Of a DNA stretch of 64,000 bases, positions 62,355 through 64,000 are shown one piece after another (the stretch's first letter is position 1; the number at the start of each line of letters is the position of its first letter). The stretch spans positions 3,410,001 through 3,474,000 of the forward strand of contig JARDVN010000001.1 of assembly GCA_028994555.1 (NCBI GenBank), read 5' to 3'. Both the position numbers and the translations under genes were made by a program. The notes below the pieces were generated by a model. The model saw nothing but the letters and a program-made list of their open reading frames with translations. It was not told the DNA's origin and did not search any database. The DNA is from Citrobacter amalonaticus. GTDB taxonomy: Bacteria > Pseudomonadota > Gammaproteobacteria > Enterobacterales > Enterobacteriaceae.

Positions 62355-62633
62355 ATGATCATGAATTTCAGGCACAAAGGATTACGCGACCTGTTTCTTC
62401 ACGGTAAAACGTCAGGTGTGCTGGCAAAGCACGTCAAACGTTTGCGACACCGCCTCGCCGTGATTGACGCCGCAGGCTGCGTGAACGATATCAACATGCC
62501 CGGTTACCGACTGCATCCTCTGAGCGGCGATCGCGACGGCGTGTGGGCAATATCGGTTTCAGGCAACTGGCGTCTGACGTTCGAATTCGTCAATGGCGAT
62601 GCGTACATTCTGGATTACGAGGATTATCACTGA
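62355..62633 (+). CDS. higB: HigB/RelE-type toxin
   Basis: A 92-aa RelE-superfamily ribosome-dependent mRNA interferase of the HigB type: [16 protein letters not shown] start, a basic centre ([10 protein letters not shown]), and GNWRLTFEF with DYEDYH at the end. ATG 62355 has GAGG 8 nt upstream; 62361 is an alternative. The toxin comes first and its TGA overlaps the antitoxin ATG, the HigBA order. Confidence 0.87.
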   Translation: MIMNFRHKGLRDLFLHGKTSGVLAKHVKRLRHRLAVIDAAGCVNDINMPGYRLHPLSGDRDGVWAISVSGNWRLTFEFVNGDAYILDYEDYH

Positions 62634-62917
62634 TGAAAATGGCGAATCATCCCCGCCCCGGGGATATTATTCAGGAAGCGCTGGACGAACTGAACGTCAG
62701 TTTACGTGAATTTGCCAGAGCAATGGAGATTGCGCCCTCAACCGCAAGCCGTCTTTTGACGGGTAAAGCCGCTCTCACGCCCGAGATGGCGATTAAGCTC
62801 TCGGTGGTGATCGGCAGCTCACCGGAGATGTGGCTAAATCTGCAAAATACCTGGAGTCTGGCACAAGCGCAAAAAAGCGTGGACATTTCCCGCCTGCGCC
62901 GTCTGGCGGTGCAGTAA
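62633..62917 (+). CDS. higA: HigA-type antitoxin, XRE helix-turn-helix
   Basis: A 94-aa antitoxin with a helix-turn-helix ([20 protein letters not shown]) and the conserved [20 protein letters not shown] tail. It neutralises HigB and represses the operon. Coupled to higB by TGATG. The pair lies between the ABC-F gene and the pyrophosphatase gene, a likely insertion point for accessory genes. Confidence 0.9.
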   Translation: MKMANHPRPGDIIQEALDELNVSLREFARAMEIAPSTASRLLTGKAALTPEMAIKLSVVIGSSPEMWLNLQNTWSLAQAQKSVDISRLRRLAVQ

Positions 62918-62928
62918 TCGCGTTGACA

Positions 62929-62953
62929 GCCGGACTGGCAAACGCCGTCCGGC
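62929..62953. terminator. Hairpin between convergent higA and pyrophosphatase genes
   Basis: GCCGGAC (62929-62935) and GTCCGGC (62947-62953) pair across an 11-nt loop. REP-like; may end both transcripts. No T-run. Confidence 0.5.
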
Positions 62954-62961
62954 AGATTCGC

Positions 62962-63565
62962 TTATCGCTGCGGATTTTTCGCTTTCCAGGCATCCCATGC
63001 CTGTTTGATTTCCTGCTTTGCGGTCGCCGCGTCGTTAAAGCCGTTCAGCTCCACTTTCTTGCGCCCTTCCGGTAATTCTTTGTAGACGCGGAAGAACGAC
63101 TCCAGGCGCTGAACTTCAATTTTCGGCAGGTCGGCCAGTTCCTTGATGTCGTCATAGGTAGGATCAATTTTGCTGGCAGGAACCGCCACAATTTTGTCAT
63201 CCTTCTCGCCGCCATCAATCATCTTCAGCACGCCAATCGCGCGAAGCTTAATCAGCGTACCCGGTGCCAGCGGCGCGCGGGTGTAGAAAATAACATCCAG
63301 CGGATCGCCGTCTCCCGCCAGTGACTGGGTCAGCGAGCCGTAGTTTGCCGGATAGGCTACCGGCATGGACTGAAAGCGGTCCGCAACGATAAACCCGGTT
63401 TTAGCGTCGGTTTCGTATTTAATGATCCCGCCAGCCGGAATTTCCGTCACGGCATAAAATTCTTCCGGATTGTTCTCCGGCTGTGGGAACTCAAGGACGT
63501 TCTGCGCCTGAACGGACGCGGAAAGAAGTACGCCTGCAGCGAGCAATTTTTTTGACCAGATGCAT
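62962..63565 (-). CDS. Exported family I inorganic pyrophosphatase (one frameshift)
   Basis: Hydrolyses pyrophosphate. The metal-binding signature GDGDPLDVI is present, with EIPAGGIIKYE near the N-terminus. Unlike cytosolic Ppa it has a signal peptide (HLVKKLLAAGVLLSASVQAQ), so it should act in the periplasm. A T7 run on the plus strand (63547-63553) breaks the frame in the signal; one base removed joins the ATG at 63565 to the rest, giving 200 aa. Confidence 0.87.
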
Positions 63566-63652
63566 TGTCGGTTAACTCTTCGGTTATTTGTGAAGACAAC
63601 ACGTTACGGTTAGCCAATGACAGAATCATGACGTTTTTATGGCAAAAAAAAG

Positions 63653-63674
63653 GCGCTACCGGAGTAGCGCCTGA
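63653..63674 (-). terminator. Intrinsic terminator on the minus strand
   Basis: AGGCGCTAC and GTAGCGCCT form a perfect 9-bp stem with a 4-nt loop. On the minus strand it is followed by eight T, so it ends transcripts coming from the right (the 47-aa gene). The same 22-bp palindrome recurs at 63814-63835. Confidence 0.8.
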
Positions 63675-63735
63675 GAGTGATGACAAACCTCATCACTACA
63701 CTGGTCAAGCAGAGATCACCTCATTAAAAACCAGG

Positions 63736-63835
63736 AAAATCAATTGATTGATTTTCGGCTTATAACCACAAAGAAGGAAAAACCACGTTTTATCCTTCTT
63801 TGTCAGCAGTCTGAGGCGCTACCGGAGTAGCGCCT
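63736..63835. repeat. Run of three hairpins upstream of the terminator
   Basis: AAAATCAAT/ATTGATTTT (63736-63755), ACAAAGAAGGA/TCCTTCTTTGT with inner AAAA/TTTT (63768-63803), and a second copy of AGGCGCTAC/GTAGCGCCT (63814-63835). Together with the terminator at 63653 they make four stem-loops in 180 bp with no gene. Unknown role; a small RNA or a processed 3' end is possible. Confidence 0.6.
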
Positions 63836-63854
63836 GTTGCTGTGAAAAAGAGAA

Positions 63855-63998
63855 CTAGTTTATTCCTTCTTCACTCTCTTTCTTCGCTTCGGCCTTCTCG
63901 ATGTCACGATACCAGCGAGGATGGTGTTTCTTCGCCCAGCGACGACTCACCTTCCCTTCAATCATCCCTTTAATCGATCCTTTCACCCAGAATGCCAT
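63855..63998 (-). CDS. 47-aa basic protein of unknown function
   Basis: Begins MAFWVKGSIKGMIEGKVSRR and continues WAKKHHPRWYRDIEKAEAKK, ending ESEEGIN. Highly charged, with an amphipathic helix likely. A well-formed small frame at the window edge; its upstream region is outside the window. I do not recognise a named gene. Confidence 0.6.
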   Translation of the reverse strand: MAFWVKGSIKGMIEGKVSRRWAKKHHPRWYRDIEKAEAKKESEEGIN

Positions 63999-64000
63999 GT

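Noticed and set aside
63653..63835. CRISPR-like repeat array
   Set aside because: Only two copies of the palindrome, 139 bp apart, with no spacers of constant size and no cas genes.

Overview
The window is chromosomal DNA from a member of the Enterobacteriaceae. Many proteins match Escherichia coli K-12 products nearly residue for residue (YdfG, Dcp, MgtS, MarRAB, MarC, SotB, Sad, GlsB, UxaB, YneE, Tam, DosC, DosP, OsmC, Bdm, Sra, MaeA), and their order broadly follows the ydfG-dcp, marRAB, yneGHIJ, uxaB and dosCP-maeA parts of the E. coli map. Genes absent from K-12 (urtABCDE, ftrA plus a rhodanese, a 3-hydroxybutyrate operon, a PAAR-Rhs island) and the REP-like elements fit a Citrobacter-type genome. 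The genus is an inference.

Layout. 0-6 kb: ydfG (partial), dcp, a class C beta-lactamase-like lipoprotein, the PhoPQ-type mgrR/mgtS locus, ftrA and a rhodanese. 6-13 kb: a MetE-C-like methyltransferase and a complete urea-type ABC transporter (urtABCDE). 13-15.5 kb: exporters ydeE and eamA. 15.5-21.5 kb: an Rhs island on the minus strand, with one full PAAR-Rhs toxin gene and its immunity gene, a displaced orphan Rhs tip with its own putative immunity gene, and a third core scrap. 21.5-25 kb: marRAB, marC and sotB. 25-35 kb: yneJ/sad, an MCP, glsB-yneG, dgcF, a GNAT, uxaB and yneE. 35-43 kb: an autotransporter with a CaiF/GrlA-type regulator, tam, a VOC protein, digH and a DUF2235 hydrolase. 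43-50 kb: dosC-dosP (oxygen-sensing c-di-GMP pair), a dCache-type MCP and hdeB. 50-57 kb: a LysR gene divergent from an operon that could take up 3-hydroxybutyrate and convert it through acetoacetate to acetyl-CoA. 57-64 kb: osmC, bdm, sra, maeA, an ABC-F ATPase behind a structured leader with a 27-codon uORF, higBA, an exported pyrophosphatase and a 47-aa gene.

The main caveat is sequence quality. About 43 single-base frameshifts break otherwise conserved genes. Every one that can be placed lies in a homopolymer run (mostly G6/C6, also A/T 6-8) and is repaired by removing one base. Repair gives reading frames of the expected length (Dcp 681, DosC 460, YneE 304, YdeE 395, Sad 462 aa). These are therefore treated as sequencing or assembly insertions, and each gene is reported as one CDS across its shift(s). 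Lengths quoted for such genes are after repair.

The most interesting biology is the ABC-F leader at 60.24-60.46 kb, which has mutually exclusive hairpins and a leader peptide like translational attenuators, and the Rhs island, with two different toxin tips each followed by its own candidate immunity gene.
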